DNA from: Paenibacillus sp. DCT19
Lineage (GTDB): Bacteria; Bacillota; Bacilli; Paenibacillales; Paenibacillaceae
Direction of reading: 5' to 3'
Assembly (NCBI RefSeq): GCF_003268635.1
Contig: NZ_CP029639.1
Span: forward strand, 4,041,501-4,105,500
Length of the DNA stretch: 64,000 bases
Shown here: positions 1 to 10,827 of the stretch, in pieces
Layout: each line of letters opens with the position of its first letter
Numbering within the stretch: position 1 is the stretch's first letter
Translations under genes and position numbers: made by a program
The notes under the pieces: model-generated
Seen by the model: only the letters and a program-made list of their open reading frames with translations
What the model was told of the DNA's origin: nothing
Database searches by the model: none

Positions 1-565
1 TACAATGGTAACGTCCAAAAAAAATGATCCGGTGATGGGTCAACGTCCATTCATCTCGGGGTACGCGCTTCATCAATTTTTTCTCGACTTCAAGAACAGA
101 GTCATCCCAACCAGCTAGTCCTAGCCGCTTGGACACACGTTCTACATGCGTATCCACCGCAATGGCAGGAACGCCAAACGCATTAGAAACAACAACGTTC
201 GCGGTTTTCCGTCCGACCCCTGGTAGCGTCACAAGCTGATCATGTTCCTGCGGTACATCACCGCCATACTGCTCTATTAAAATACGGCACATGTTCTGGA
301 TATGCTTGGCCTTGTTTCGATACAGACCGATTCGCCGAATATCCTGTTCCAATTCCTCTAGAGGAACCGCCAGATAATCAGCAGGGCTCGTATACTTTTG
401 AAACAAGTCTGCGGTTACCTTGTTTACTGTTTCGTCGGTGCATTGGGCCGACAATAGGACAGCTACCGTCAATTCAAACGCATTGCTGTGATTTAATTCG
501 CAATGTGCATCAGGAAACATCGATTCCATCGTATCGAGTATGTGCCTAACTGTCGCTGCATTCAT
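1..565 (-). CDS. nth: Endonuclease III (DNA glycosylase/AP lyase), C-terminus cut by window edge
   Basis: Base-excision repair enzyme that removes oxidised pyrimidines and nicks the abasic site. About 188 residues are visible. The helix-hairpin-helix motif LPGVGRKTANVV lies at residues 114-125, with the family's catalytic Lys at 120 and Asp at 138 (AVDTHVERVSKRLGL), the same numbers as in the E. coli enzyme. The last visible residue is the first of the four cysteines expected for the C-terminal 4Fe-4S cluster, so the rest lies outside the window. The ATG at 565 follows a GGGAGG ribosome site. In B. subtilis nth follows dnaD directly. Here dnaD is 26 kb away with other genes between. Confidence 0.95.
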   Translation of the reverse strand, partial: MNAATVRHILDTMESMFPDAHCELNHSNAFELTVAVLLSAQCTDETVNKVTADLFQKYTSPADYLAVPLEELEQDIRRIGLYRNKAKHIQNMCRILIEQYGGDVPQEHDQLVTLPGVGRKTANVVVSNAFGVPAIAVDTHVERVSKRLGLAGWDDSVLEVEKKLMKRVPRDEWTLTHHRIIFFGRYHC

Positions 566-654
566 GAAGAGCTACCTCCCACAGAATCACCACACATGGT
601 GGAGCCTTACTTCCAAACTTATTTCGAGTACTTTACGAGGACACAAAAGCTTGC

Positions 655-697
655 AAAAAAAACGTCCTGATGCGGGAAAGATCCCGCATCAAGACGG
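655..697 (-). terminator. Intrinsic terminator of the SLH protein gene
   Basis: On the minus strand, just past the stop at 726, a stem with core GATGCGGG/CCCGCATC, extended by CGTC/GACG, is followed by eight T. It separates the SLH gene from nth. Confidence 0.8.
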
Positions 698-725
698 TCA
701 TTCTTTGATCCTCAAAAAGAAACGA

Positions 726-3464
726 TTACTGTTTTTGGATCTCCATCACGATGTTGTTCAGGAGATACAATACAATATTATCATTATCTCTGAGAGATTG
801 CACGCTTAAAGTGTTGTCACCCTGGTGAACATATACTCCTGTACCAAGTGCAAAACGATAGTTAGTGTCCGTAGTTGTCTCACGTTTCACCAGAATTTGG
901 TTCCCTACGCCATCGTAAGACCAGAACTGTTTGCTCAGAATTGTCATCACTCTGAAACGAGTGGAGTTATCCGTATCCTTCGTCATTTCGACCCGATCTC
1001 CAACAGTAAGACTTCCCAATGAAGTTAAAGTAGAACCGGATTTAATCACTTTGACGGGACCGCTAACCGGAACTGTCTCGGATTGACCGTTGAATAGTTT
1101 CAGTGTAACTGAAGTTGCATCAACTGAAGTGACCTCAGCGAGTGTACGTTTCACAACCTGAACAGCTTTAGGTGTAATCCCTTCAAACGTAACGTTGATC
1201 AAGTTTCCTACTGTCAATTGTGAAGCAGTTAACGTCTGACCACTTTCTCCTGTCAGCGTTGCTTGATCGAAGTAAAATTGGCTTGTCAGCAAATCCGATT
1301 TTACACGAACACGACCATTGGTTTCAATACCCGTAATTTCGAATTGAGCAACGGTGTTCAGAGCGACCTTTTGGATATAATCCTGATTCGCGCCCAACGT
1401 GACCGTAACGTTGTCGCCAATTTTCAAATCTGAGAGACTTGCACCAGACTTATTATATATTTCCACTGTAGGAGCGATTGTATAAGGAACGGTTATTGTC
1501 TGATTGCCAGACAACAAACTAATTTTCCGGTTGGAAGTATCAATATTGCTAATGGTACCCTCATACTTGAAAATAACCTTAACGGAAAGCGCACGAGTAC
1601 CTACATATGTTAGATCCAGCTTGCGTCCTTCGTTCAGCAGAGACTCCAGACCTGCCATAGTTGGCTTCGTTGAATTATAATCCAACTTTGTTTTTTCATC
1701 CAATGTAAATACAAACGGTTTTTTGTTGCTATCCAGCACAGTAAGTACTTTTGTTTTAGCGTTATAGGATACTACAGATGCACCATTCATCGGTTCCATT
1801 TGGCGGCCAATGACCTGGATCCGTGTAACACGATCTTCAGCGTTCAATGTTAACTCTACCTGATCTCCATTTGTTGCATCTGTGATGAGATCATTTAATG
1901 AAGCATCCTGTATTCCATTAATAATAACTTCCGGTTTCTCAACCAGCAGCTTAGCTTCAAGGGAGCCACCTTCACGCTTGAATGTCAATGTAGACTGATT
2001 CCCACCAATCTCCACCAGTGTGCCTCGAACCGATTGCTCCACACCCTGTGACAATTCGATCGTTTGCAAGACGCTATCCCTCACCGTATATTTCACTGCG
2101 CTTCCCGGCTTAAGCTCAGCCAGTGTCAAAATCCGATCCTGATAACGAATCATAAGGCTGTCACTATACGTATATTGCTCTGTTGTTCCTGCTGTAGTAA
2201 CCAGTTTAATCGTTTTGCCAGATGTTACGACCTCAGCGACTACACCCGTATCACTCTTGTTGACAATGCCCGACTTCACACGAATAATTACTGTCTTCTT
2301 ATCGGCGGAAAAGGTCTCACGTTGCACTTCAATGATACTGTCTGCTGTAATATCTGATAATTTAATTGCTGATCCGTTCTGATCAATGAATGCTGTGGAT
2401 TCATCGTATCCGAATGTCTCGTAGTTTTCACCAACGAAGACACCAATTTTATTACCTGACAGCGAACGCGCAAACGTTCCTTCTACTGTCTCTACCTGAG
2501 GTGTTGCATCGATCACTTCCACATAGGAAGCATTACCCGCTGAACCGACCACCTGCACTTTGGTATACAATTGAACATTGGCTTGTGGTGAACGAGTTTC
2601 ACTGTCCTTTGTAAAATAAGGCGTATTGCTATTCACGGCAAAAGTCGTCAGTTTACCGTCAACGACCATCGTAATTCGGCCATCTTCAAGTCCAGTAACA
2701 TATCCTGTATACGTGTTAGGATAAGCAGTATCTGTCAACGATTCACCTCTACTAAAGAACGTAGCAAGCTGTGCGCGTGTAACAGAGCCGGTTGGATTGA
2801 ACTTGTTTCCATCTACACCTTTGGCCAGATCTAGACTAACGGCCAGGTTAACATAACCTTTGCTGCCATCGGAAATGCTTGCATTATCGGCGAAGCTCGT
2901 TGATTGATTGTTTTGAGCTTTTGCTTCTGCATCCTTGTTCAACGAACGAATAAGTAGCTTCGTGATCCACTCACGAGTAGCAGGCTTCTGTCCCCAAGAT
3001 GTTTTGGACACATCCACTGCTGCTTCTTCCGTTTTATCAATCAGTCCCAGTTCCAACGCCAATGCGACGTAAGGCTTGAAGTAGTTGCCTACTTCCATAG
3101 TTGTCGGTAATGCCGCAGCCGTGCTGTCATTCAACTGGTCTTGTTTATTCATAAATCGAATGGCCATAGTTACCGCTTCTTGCTGCGTTACCGCGTCTCC
3201 TGGACGGAATAAGCCTTTTTCACCGAGGAGAATTCCTTGGTAAGCCAGCTTGTATACGTGTTTCTCAGCCCAATATCCTGCTTTGATATCACTGAACAAA
3301 CCGGTTGGTGCAGCCGTATTACTTACTGTTGTAGTCTGGCTCTGTCCAGCATCTGTTGCTTCAGCTGCCAAGGCAGCCCCGCCAGCACTAAGAGCCATCA
3401 TACCTGCAAGCACGGCTGAAACTACTTTTTTAGAGTGTGATGGATTATTATATTTAAAAGTCAC
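726..3464 (-). CDS. Secreted S-layer-homology (SLH) domain protein
   Basis: A 912-residue exported surface protein. A signal peptide covers about residues 1-34 and ends at ALAA. Three SLH repeats follow, at about 57-105 (FSDIKAGYWAEKHVYKLA), 128-176 and 191-240 (ending VTRAQLATFFSRG). SLH domains normally anchor proteins to pyruvylated secondary cell-wall polymer. The remaining ~670 residues are beta-rich with repeated short modules (VTxVDxxxxxITL-like), and I recognise no enzymatic motif. The start is a GTG with GAGAGGGG seven bases upstream. The gene ends at its own terminator and appears monocistronic. It could be a structural S-layer-associated protein, but the ligand of the C-terminal part is unknown. 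Confidence 0.85.
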   Translation of the reverse strand: MTFKYNNPSHSKKVVSAVLAGMMALSAGGAALAAEATDAGQSQTTTVSNTAAPTGLFSDIKAGYWAEKHVYKLAYQGILLGEKGLFRPGDAVTQQEAVTMAIRFMNKQDQLNDSTAAALPTTMEVGNYFKPYVALALELGLIDKTEEAAVDVSKTSWGQKPATREWITKLLIRSLNKDAEAKAQNNQSTSFADNASISDGSKGYVNLAVSLDLAKGVDGNKFNPTGSVTRAQLATFFSRGESLTDTAYPNTYTGYVTGLEDGRITMVVDGKLTTFAVNSNTPYFTKDSETRSPQANVQLYTKVQVVGSAGNASYVEVIDATPQVETVEGTFARSLSGNKIGVFVGENYETFGYDESTAFIDQNGSAIKLSDITADSIIEVQRETFSADKKTVIIRVKSGIVNKSDTGVVAEVVTSGKTIKLVTTAGTTEQYTYSDSLMIRYQDRILTLAELKPGSAVKYTVRDSVLQTIELSQGVEQSVRGTLVEIGGNQSTLTFKREGGSLEAKLLVEKPEVIINGIQDASLNDLITDATNGDQVELTLNAEDRVTRIQVIGRQMEPMNGASVVSYNAKTKVLTVLDSNKKPFVFTLDEKTKLDYNSTKPTMAGLESLLNEGRKLDLTYVGTRALSVKVIFKYEGTISNIDTSNRKISLLSGNQTITVPYTIAPTVEIYNKSGASLSDLKIGDNVTVTLGANQDYIQKVALNTVAQFEITGIETNGRVRVKSDLLTSQFYFDQATLTGESGQTLTASQLTVGNLINVTFEGITPKAVQVVKRTLAEVTSVDATSVTLKLFNGQSETVPVSGPVKVIKSGSTLTSLGSLTVGDRVEMTKDTDNSTRFRVMTILSKQFWSYDGVGNQILVKRETTTDTNYRFALGTGVYVHQGDNTLSVQSLRDNDNIVLYLLNNIVMEIQKQ

Positions 3465-3540
3465 CTATGATTCCCCTCTCTCATGTAAAACGGCTGATAT
3501 TCCGCAGAATACACGGTAAAACAACATATGAAGCTCTCTA

Positions 3541-4229
3541 TTAAGATCTCGTCATTGGATGTTCCAAATCCACATGGCCCATCAAACTCTCGGACTGTTG
3601 TCCATCCACCAATAGATCAAGTGTCTTCACTTCATCAAACTGGAAGAACGTTTTTTGCAACGCTTCAATGGCATATGCTTCTCCACCAGCACCGAGCCTA
3701 GCCGTATCTGGCATATGGATATCGAGTGTGAGAGCACCATCCTTGAACTGAACAGACTTCAGTTCGATCTCCTTAGACCACAGTGGAACGAGTTTGTCAT
3801 CTGAGCTTTGTTGTAAAGCTTCGAAAGCAGACTTATATTTGTCTTCTTCCGCTGCATAGGTCACAGTAGCTGTAGATTCATGCAGTTCTAGCTCCTCTGG
3901 GTCTGTGAAGAATACGTTGATAGTCTTCTTCTCTGTCGCTTGCGAAGCATCCGTCTTACCTGTGTTCTCCGAGCTCGGGCTTGTACCCCTGATGAATTCG
4001 TTCCTTCTGATTCAGACGTAGTTGTGTCTAGTGTTGTTGTTGAAGTCGTTTCATCTGGCTCTACAGTGGTAGGTTCAGTAATTTCCGTTTCACCTTGCAC
4101 TTCTGTCACAGTATCTTCGGAGCCTGCACCTTGCGTCTGAGGTGGAGCGGCTGTCGGCTTATTTCCACATCCAGCAGCGACCGCCATAACCGTTACTAGT
4201 AGTGCTGCAATCCATAATTTTTTGTTCAT
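3541..4229 (-). pseudogene. GerMN-domain lipoprotein, interrupted by a one-base frameshift
   Basis: The N-terminal part starts at an ATG preceded by GGAGGCGGAG and has a lipoprotein signal (MNKKLWIAALLV...AAGCG), then a Thr/Glu-rich linker. The reading frame is lost at the G-run at 3986-3989. One extra G restores a continuous 229-residue protein (TSPSSENTGKTDASQ then TINVFFTDPEELELHE) ending in a GerMN domain with FDEVKTLDLLVDGQQSESL. GerMN domains occur in the spore germination protein GerM and related envelope lipoproteins. The gene lies just downstream of an amidase gene and probably shares its transcript. As written it is broken. Because eight other genes here show the same kind of lesion, a base-calling error is more likely than real decay. 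Confidence 0.75.
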
Positions 4230-4264
4230 TCTAACTCCGCCTCCTGTACATAAGGAATTCACCC

Positions 4265-5671
4265 TTATTTAATTCCCAGATACTCCTTGATCCCTGCAAC
4301 AATACCTTTGGCTACACTATTTTGGAAACTCTCCGTAAACAGTGCCGCTTCGTCACTCTTGTTGCTCAGGAATCCACCTTCCAGCAGAACAGCGGGCATT
4401 GTTGTTTCACGAGTTACATGGAGACTAGCCGTTTTAACACCGCGATCCTTCAATCCTGATGATTCCAATAAATGCTTGTGCATTATTTTGGCTAGTGCTT
4501 GACTGGTAGCACGAGAATAAAATGTCTCTACACCATTTGCCGCTGCAGGTCCACTGTTAGCATGAATTGAAATAAAAATATCTGCTTTCAGACTTTCAGC
4601 GATTCTTACACGTTCTTTCAAGGCCAAAAATGTATCATCGCTGCGCGTCAGCACAACGTCAATGTTCGATTCTTTTTTCAACAAGGCTTCCACTTTCAGT
4701 GCCATTGCCAAATTAAAGTCTTTTTCTCTTTTGCCCGTTACGCCGATCGCACCTGGATCTTGATCCCCGTGTCCTGCGTCAATAACAACAACCTTTTTAC
4801 CATTGTTTCCAACAGGGGGCTGTGTTGTTGGGCCTTCTTTGTTCAGATCAACGATAACTAAACCAGAATCGTTCTGTACGTCATAACCTTTGCTATTTGT
4901 CAAATCAATAACAAATCTTACGGTTGATGGCGTATTGCTGTATAACGAATAACGAATCTTGGATACATCGGGATATCCGTTCACAACAAGTTGTCCATTC
5001 TGATTGCTGTCTAGAGCTTGTCCTTGGCTGAAAGAATCAGCAAATGCCGTATTAGGCAAATCGATAACAATTCGATCCGGTCCTGTCATCGTGAAGACGT
5101 TCGGCTTCGTATCTCCGCTAGTTGCAATTAAGAAGCGGTTATCGCTGAAGCTGATGCCGTTCACCAGTACAAGACCTTCCTGCGTATCTCCGCCGTTATT
5201 GCCGGAGTTCGGGGGAGTAGTCGTTCCGTTTCCGGAACCTGAATTCTGGGTAACTAATGTTACCGTCTTCGTGGTATTGTTCCAACCCACCTTTAGACCC
5301 ATTTGTTCACCAACAAATCGGAGCGGAACAAGTGTCGTACCATTTTTTACGAGTGGCGGGACATCCAGGTTCACGTTACTGCCGTTCACCGTTGCCGTCT
5401 TCTGTCCAACAATCATCTGCATGGCAGTGTTGTCTTTGCTTATAGTCACGGTGCTTGTCTTCTGTTGCCAGTCCACACCATATCCCAGGCTTTCAGAAAT
5501 AACCCGAATTGGAACCATCACACTGCTGTTGATGTTTTCCGCTTTGGCATCCGAAGGCTGTACAATCTCTTTCCCATCTAGGATAATTTTCGTATCTGTT
5601 GCTGCATGACTATAGCCCGGGAAAACGAGCCCAAAGACAAATAACAGTACCAAAAAACCGAACTTCTTCAT
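4265..5671 (-). CDS. N-acetylmuramoyl-L-alanine amidase with stalk and AMIN domains (copy 1)
   Basis: A secreted 468-residue peptidoglycan hydrolase that cleaves the MurNAc-L-Ala amide bond. A signal peptide (1-24) is followed by a copper-amine-oxidase-N-like wall domain (about 29-140, with MVPIRVISESLGYGVDW and TTLVPLRFVGE), a Gly/Asn/Thr linker, an AMIN domain (about 168-276) and a C-terminal Amidase_3 zinc domain (292-466). Likely zinc ligands and catalytic residues are visible: His301 (DAGHG), Glu316 (KREKDFNL), His370 (SIHAN) and Glu431 (LLEGGFLSN). The start has an AGGGGTG site. It has the same architecture as its upstream neighbour at 5928 and is followed at 3 bp spacing by the ATG-less end of the GerMN lipoprotein leader region. 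Confidence 0.92.
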   Translation of the reverse strand: MKKFGFLVLLFVFGLVFPGYSHAATDTKIILDGKEIVQPSDAKAENINSSVMVPIRVISESLGYGVDWQQKTSTVTISKDNTAMQMIVGQKTATVNGSNVNLDVPPLVKNGTTLVPLRFVGEQMGLKVGWNNTTKTVTLVTQNSGSGNGTTTPPNSGNNGGDTQEGLVLVNGISFSDNRFLIATSGDTKPNVFTMTGPDRIVIDLPNTAFADSFSQGQALDSNQNGQLVVNGYPDVSKIRYSLYSNTPSTVRFVIDLTNSKGYDVQNDSGLVIVDLNKEGPTTQPPVGNNGKKVVVIDAGHGDQDPGAIGVTGKREKDFNLAMALKVEALLKKESNIDVVLTRSDDTFLALKERVRIAESLKADIFISIHANSGPAAANGVETFYSRATSQALAKIMHKHLLESSGLKDRGVKTASLHVTRETTMPAVLLEGGFLSNKSDEAALFTESFQNSVAKGIVAGIKEYLGIK

Positions 5672-5927
5672 CCTTCACCCCTACCATTCTCATATTTTTT
5701 TGCCACACGTTGCGGTATTTCAGCTCTGACTGACACTTGGGCATTACCAGACACCTATTAGACGCCTCCAACACGCAAAAGTTGCGAATATATTCCATCA
5801 TCACTGAAAAAAAACGTTGTTAAATCAAGCTTTTTCTACATTTTTATGGTTTTAATTTCCCATTATTCACATCTATGCATCTTGAAACAACGAACTACCC
5901 TAATCATTAAAACAACGATATTTATGT

Positions 5928-7337
5928 TTACTTGCCCAAAAATTCTAAGATTCCATCAACGATGGCCTGTGCACATTTGTTCTGATAATCCTCGGTGAAC
6001 ATTATCGCTTCATCCGATTCATTACTTAGAAAACCAAGCTCTAGAAGAACGGCTGGCATCGTTGTTTCCCTTGTCACATGCAAACTTGCCGTCTTAATGC
6101 CGCGATCCTTAAGTCCCGTAATAGGCAATACATATTTATGAAGGATATCTGCTAACTCTTTGCTTTCCGGGCGAGTGTAGAGCGTCTCTATCCCATTGGG
6201 GACAGGCGTCGTAAATTTATTACCATGAATGGACACAAAAACATCTGCATGATTCAATTCAGCTATATCAACTCGCTGCTGCAAGGACAATTCCGTGTCA
6301 TCCTTACGTGTAATGACAGTCTGAATGTCCGTGTAGGACTGAAGTAACGCTTGCACTTTGAGGCCTACAGCCAAATTGAAGTCCTTCTCGTATTTGCCTG
6401 TAACGCTAACCGCTCCAGACTGTCTTCCTCCATGCCCTGGATCAATGATAACAACCTTTGTCCCATTAGGAATTTCCACAGCAGGCTGAGGAGTGATTGT
6501 TGTTTCACCATTTGCCGTAAGATCAATCAGTATCTCTTGATTTTCTCCATGCGACCACTTCGCAGTAGCGATATGACTTAAATCAAAGACAATTCGAACC
6601 GTAGCAGGAGAGTTACTGAAATTAGCATACCGAATCTGGGTAATGAATGAAGAGTCTGTGACTTGAAAACTGCCGCTTCCATCTGGCTTGGAGGCTTGTC
6701 CTTGAATGAACTGCTGAGAAAACGTAGTTCCCGGCAAATCAACAATGATTCGATCAGGATTCGTTAGCGTGGATAGCTTCGGAGTAATGTTTCCTTTGGT
6801 TCCCAAAGTAAGCTGATTTCCACTAAAGTTAATACTGTTTAGCTCTGCAAGAGAAACTGATCCAGGTGTTTCTAATGAATCTTCTTCGTTATCTACTTCT
6901 ACTACAGGAGGCAGACTGGATAGGCTTACAGTCTTGGTTCCATTGTCCCAACCTACGAGCAGTCCCATGCCTTCACCGACAAAGCGCAACGGAACTAACG
7001 TCGTGCCTTGTTTAATCAAAGGAGGTGCATCCAGACTTACCTTGTTTCCATTGACAGTAGCCTCCTCTTGCCCGGCGACCATCTGGATGCTCCTTGCTCC
7101 TTTTAGGACACTAACCGTCTGTGTCGCTTTCTCCCACTTAACCTCATAACCTAAATTTTCCGACACAACTCGGATGGGAACCATTACTGTCTTACCCGTA
7201 TTTTCAGCAGGAGCTCCTGTTTGCTGCTCAATTGTTACACCATCCAGTACGATGGAAGGAGGCGTGTCAGCATGCACCATTGCAGGAAATACGCACAGAA
7301 ATAAAATAAATACAAATACTGCTGACCATTTTCTCAT
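5928..7337 (-). CDS. N-acetylmuramoyl-L-alanine amidase with stalk and AMIN domains (copy 2)
   Basis: A 469-residue paralogue of the amidase at 4265, with the same order of parts: signal peptide (1-23), copper-amine-oxidase-N-like domain (about 28-140), acidic linker, AMIN domain (about 165-275) and Amidase_3 domain (292-468). The zinc and catalytic residues are His302 (DPGHG), Glu317 (KYEKDF), His371 (SIHGN) and Glu433 (LLELGFLSN). The two proteins share long identical blocks such as LKDRGIKTASLHVTRE against LKDRGVKTASLHVTRE, so they arose by tandem duplication. A 256-bp gap with no obvious terminator separates the copies, so separate promoters are possible. Likely role: wall turnover, daughter-cell separation or mother-cell lysis. 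Confidence 0.92.
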   Translation of the reverse strand: MRKWSAVFVFILFLCVFPAMVHADTPPSIVLDGVTIEQQTGAPAENTGKTVMVPIRVVSENLGYEVKWEKATQTVSVLKGARSIQMVAGQEEATVNGNKVSLDAPPLIKQGTTLVPLRFVGEGMGLLVGWDNGTKTVSLSSLPPVVEVDNEEDSLETPGSVSLAELNSINFSGNQLTLGTKGNITPKLSTLTNPDRIIVDLPGTTFSQQFIQGQASKPDGSGSFQVTDSSFITQIRYANFSNSPATVRIVFDLSHIATAKWSHGENQEILIDLTANGETTITPQPAVEIPNGTKVVIIDPGHGGRQSGAVSVTGKYEKDFNLAVGLKVQALLQSYTDIQTVITRKDDTELSLQQRVDIAELNHADVFVSIHGNKFTTPVPNGIETLYTRPESKELADILHKYVLPITGLKDRGIKTASLHVTRETTMPAVLLELGFLSNESDEAIMFTEDYQNKCAQAIVDGILEFLGK

Positions 7338-7676
7338 ACATCATCCACCATTCTGTTGGTCTGTTGTGACTCTATTTAACTCTCAGGTATAAACATATGT
7401 CTAACGTTATGTAGCCTTCCATAATCTACTAACCAGTTTATCAGATATCCTGTCATATTCCGGTTACAACGTTGTCATAATTGGTCGGAAATATGGCGAA
7501 AAAGAATAAACGTCCGCAGATGTTTTCTACCTATTGAATGCAGAATCTATCAATCATGTCTTTTATTGACGTCAGCACCTTCAATAAGGTAACTTTAATT
7601 ATACATATTATGGAACTTCAAAAAGGTACGAAGGCTATGTTATTACAATTACAATCCATCCATATGGAGGTCTGAC
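7338..7676. other. Intergenic region between divergent genes, no RNA or repeat recognised
   Basis: This 339-bp stretch lies between the minus-strand amidase and the plus-strand 189-residue gene, so it must hold both promoters. A TTGACG hexamer at 7566-7571 could be a -35 element for the plus gene, but no convincing -10 sits at the right distance. No hairpin or repeat copy was seen. Confidence 0.4.
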
Positions 7677-8246
7677 ATGTTTACTTTATATAAGAAGAAA
7701 CCAGACGGTAAACTACTGTACGCAGAATACTGGATCGAAGATGGTCAGCTTGTCGAGCATGTTGGAACTGTTGGTACAATAGGTACTTCAAGTCGAATAG
7801 ATTTTCCTGGCGAATATCAAAATGAAGACGAATTCAAACGTAATTTCTTATCCCGTTACACTAGTCAGGGCTATGAACAAGCTTCCAATCAAGAAGGTGT
7901 TATGCTACTCATCCAATATCCTATGAAGAGCCTATCTGGAAGCAAGCGTGATCTATGGCTAAGGGATAAAGCAACGGAGGCATTAACAAGTGAGCTGGGC
8001 TGGAGAGGTCTAGGCTTCGTAGATGGCTTCGATATGGGCAAGACTACCAATCCAGTAGAGCAGTACGCCTTGAACATATACTGCCATGTTGTAGATGAGA
8101 AGCTCGGTATTCAAGCCGTCAAGCGTGTACTTAAAGAAACACGATTGGATCACACTCAGATCAAAATCGCTTCGAAAGTGATGAACAGAGATGCAGCCTA
8201 CGTGCTCCAATATTCGGCTAAGAAAAACTCCGCATTTTATGTATAA
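7677..8246 (+). CDS. Hypothetical protein with WGR-like N-terminus
   Basis: 189 residues, with an excellent GGAGG site six bases before the ATG. The N-terminal 70 residues (AEYWIEDGQLVEHVGTVGT then a turn, FPGEY, and FLSRYTSQGYEQ) loosely follow the WGR fold pattern, in which a strand-rich segment with a Gly-x-hydrophobic-Gly turn is followed by a helix ending in GY. WGR domains occur in PARP-like and DNA-associated proteins. The C-terminal half (about 100-189) is unfamiliar. There is no signal peptide or membrane segment, so it should be cytoplasmic. The gene is monocistronic and followed by a dispersed repeat and a bidirectional terminator. The WGR assignment rests only on visual pattern. 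Confidence 0.75.
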   Translation: MFTLYKKKPDGKLLYAEYWIEDGQLVEHVGTVGTIGTSSRIDFPGEYQNEDEFKRNFLSRYTSQGYEQASNQEGVMLLIQYPMKSLSGSKRDLWLRDKATEALTSELGWRGLGFVDGFDMGKTTNPVEQYALNIYCHVVDEKLGIQAVKRVLKETRLDHTQIKIASKVMNRDAAYVLQYSAKKNSAFYV

Positions 8247-8265
8247 AGCTCAATGAATGACATTA

Positions 8266-8447
8266 GTGCGTGTTCAAAAAGGACGGTTTTCAGTACCGAG
8301 AAGATGGGATGAAGATAGAAATGGAGTAGCGGAGCGTAGGCGGAACTACGTGAGCAACGGACATTTCGGCTGAATCCCATATTCGACGCTGAGATGCCTG
8401 CAGGCATCCTTCGTAATCAAAAGCGAACTTTTTGAACAACTTCTATT
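8266..8447. repeat. Full-length dispersed intergenic repeat (copy A)
   Basis: About 166-180 bp bounded by an inverted pair: GTTCAAAAAG at 8272-8281 and CTTTTTGAAC at 8428-8437. The interior has an ACCGAGAAGATGGGATGAAG block, shared in diverged form with 17745-17815, and an internal palindrome GATGCCTGCAGGCATC. Shortened relatives of its ends occur at 13307, 42150, 47090 and 49052. It is non-coding and lies between a gene end and a terminator, the usual setting of MITE- or REP-like elements. Confidence 0.7.
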
Positions 8448-8474
8448 AGCAATCGATCAACATATGGTGAAATG

Positions 8475-8538
8475 AAAAAAGCTTCTGTTTCACAGACTGG
8501 AACCAGGTCCATACTGTGAAACAGAAGCTTTTACTTTT
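8475..8538 (-). terminator. Bidirectional terminator between leuD and the 189-residue gene
   Basis: A long perfect stem, AAAAGCTTCTGTTTCACAG pairing with CTGTGAAACAGAAGCTTTT, flanked by A-rich and T-rich tracts on both sides. It can end leuD on the minus strand and the convergent gene on the plus strand. Confidence 0.9.
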
Positions 8539-8551
8539 ATTATTTTAGCAA

Positions 8552-9154
8552 TTAGCCAAACAATTTTGCTGCATGGCGTTGCTCATATGCTGTGATCTCA
8601 TCATCATGTTGAAGTGTCAAACCGATATCATCCAGTCCTTGCAACAGGAACTGACGACGGTGCTCATCCAGGTCAAACTCAATATGCAACCCGTGTGCAT
8701 CTGTAATCGTTTTGTTCTCCAGATTCACATTCAATTCGTAGCCATCATGAGTTGCAGTGCGTTGGAACAGATCTTCTACCTGTTCTTCCGACAACTTGAT
8801 TGGCAAAATTCCGTTTTTGAAGCAGTTATTATAGAAGATATCCGCATAAGAAGGTGCAATCACACAACGGAAACCGTAGTCCATAATCGCCCATGGTGCG
8901 TGCTCACGAGAAGATCCACAACCAAAGTTAGCGCGAGAGATCAGAACTGATGCCCCTTCATAACGTGCTTTGTTCATTTCAAAGGAAGGATTGTTGTTAC
9001 CCTCTTCGTCAAAACGCCATTCGTAGAACAAAAATTGTCCAAACCCCGTGCGTTCGATCCGTTTCAAAAATTGTTTAGGAATAATTGCGTCTGTATCTAC
9101 ATTGACCCGGTCAACCGGTGCAACGATGCCTTGCAGTGTTTTGAAAGCTTCCAT
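8552..9154 (-). CDS. leuD: 3-isopropylmalate dehydratase small subunit
   Basis: A 200-residue swivel-domain subunit that, with LeuC, isomerises 2-isopropylmalate to 3-isopropylmalate in leucine biosynthesis in the cytoplasm. Family signatures are visible: VDTDAIIPKQFLKRI near residue 20-35 and the NFGCGSSREHAPWA block near residue 77-90. The length is the usual one. It lies 30 bp downstream of leuC on the same strand and ends at a strong terminator. The other ilv-leu genes are not in the window, so leuCD forms its own transcription unit here. Confidence 0.97.
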   Translation of the reverse strand: MEAFKTLQGIVAPVDRVNVDTDAIIPKQFLKRIERTGFGQFLFYEWRFDEEGNNNPSFEMNKARYEGASVLISRANFGCGSSREHAPWAIMDYGFRCVIAPSYADIFYNNCFKNGILPIKLSEEQVEDLFQRTATHDGYELNVNLENKTITDAHGLHIEFDLDEHRRQFLLQGLDDIGLTLQHDDEITAYEQRHAAKLFG

Positions 9155-9184
9155 GTGATCCGTTCTCCCTTCTGTTCGTTACAA

Positions 9185-10606
<1,422 letters not shown>

Positions 10607-10799
10607 CATTTTCACCTCATTATAAGTTCGTTCCATGGAAGAGCCTCTTGTGTTCGTTCACATCAGCGAAGCTCTTGAATGACATAAATATATCACTCGT
10701 CCATTCATTGTTCCAAGATATAATATCTATAGATGTAATAGGATTAACCTATAACGAGGGAAAGCCAAATAAACCACTGCTCTCAGCAGAGGTTTTAAT

Positions 10800-10814
10800 T
10801 GATAACAATTATCA
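10800..10814. promoter_or_regulatory. Fur-box-like dyad between leuC and the LysR gene
   Basis: TGATAAC-A-ATTATCA matches the Bacillus 7-1-7 Fur consensus TGATAAT-N-ATTATCA at all but one position. Two further copies of the motif precede iron-uptake genes at 15010 and 16299, which shows Fur operators are used in this region. Relative to the possible leuC promoter at 10828-10856 it would sit just after the start of transcription. Confidence 0.6.
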
Positions 10815-10827
10815 TTATCATAACCTT

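Noticed and set aside
3986..3989. Programmed frameshift in the GerMN gene
   Set aside because: No slippery heptamer or stimulatory structure, and eight other unrelated genes show the same single-base loss, so an error is simpler.
5004..5609. 201-codon open frame on the plus strand
   Set aside because: Antisense to the amidase at 4265. No ribosome site and no recognisable family.
10637..10799. T-box or leader peptide ahead of leuC
   Set aside because: No GGTGG-type T-box, no run of Leu codons. A small hairpin CTGCT/AGCAG alone is not enough.
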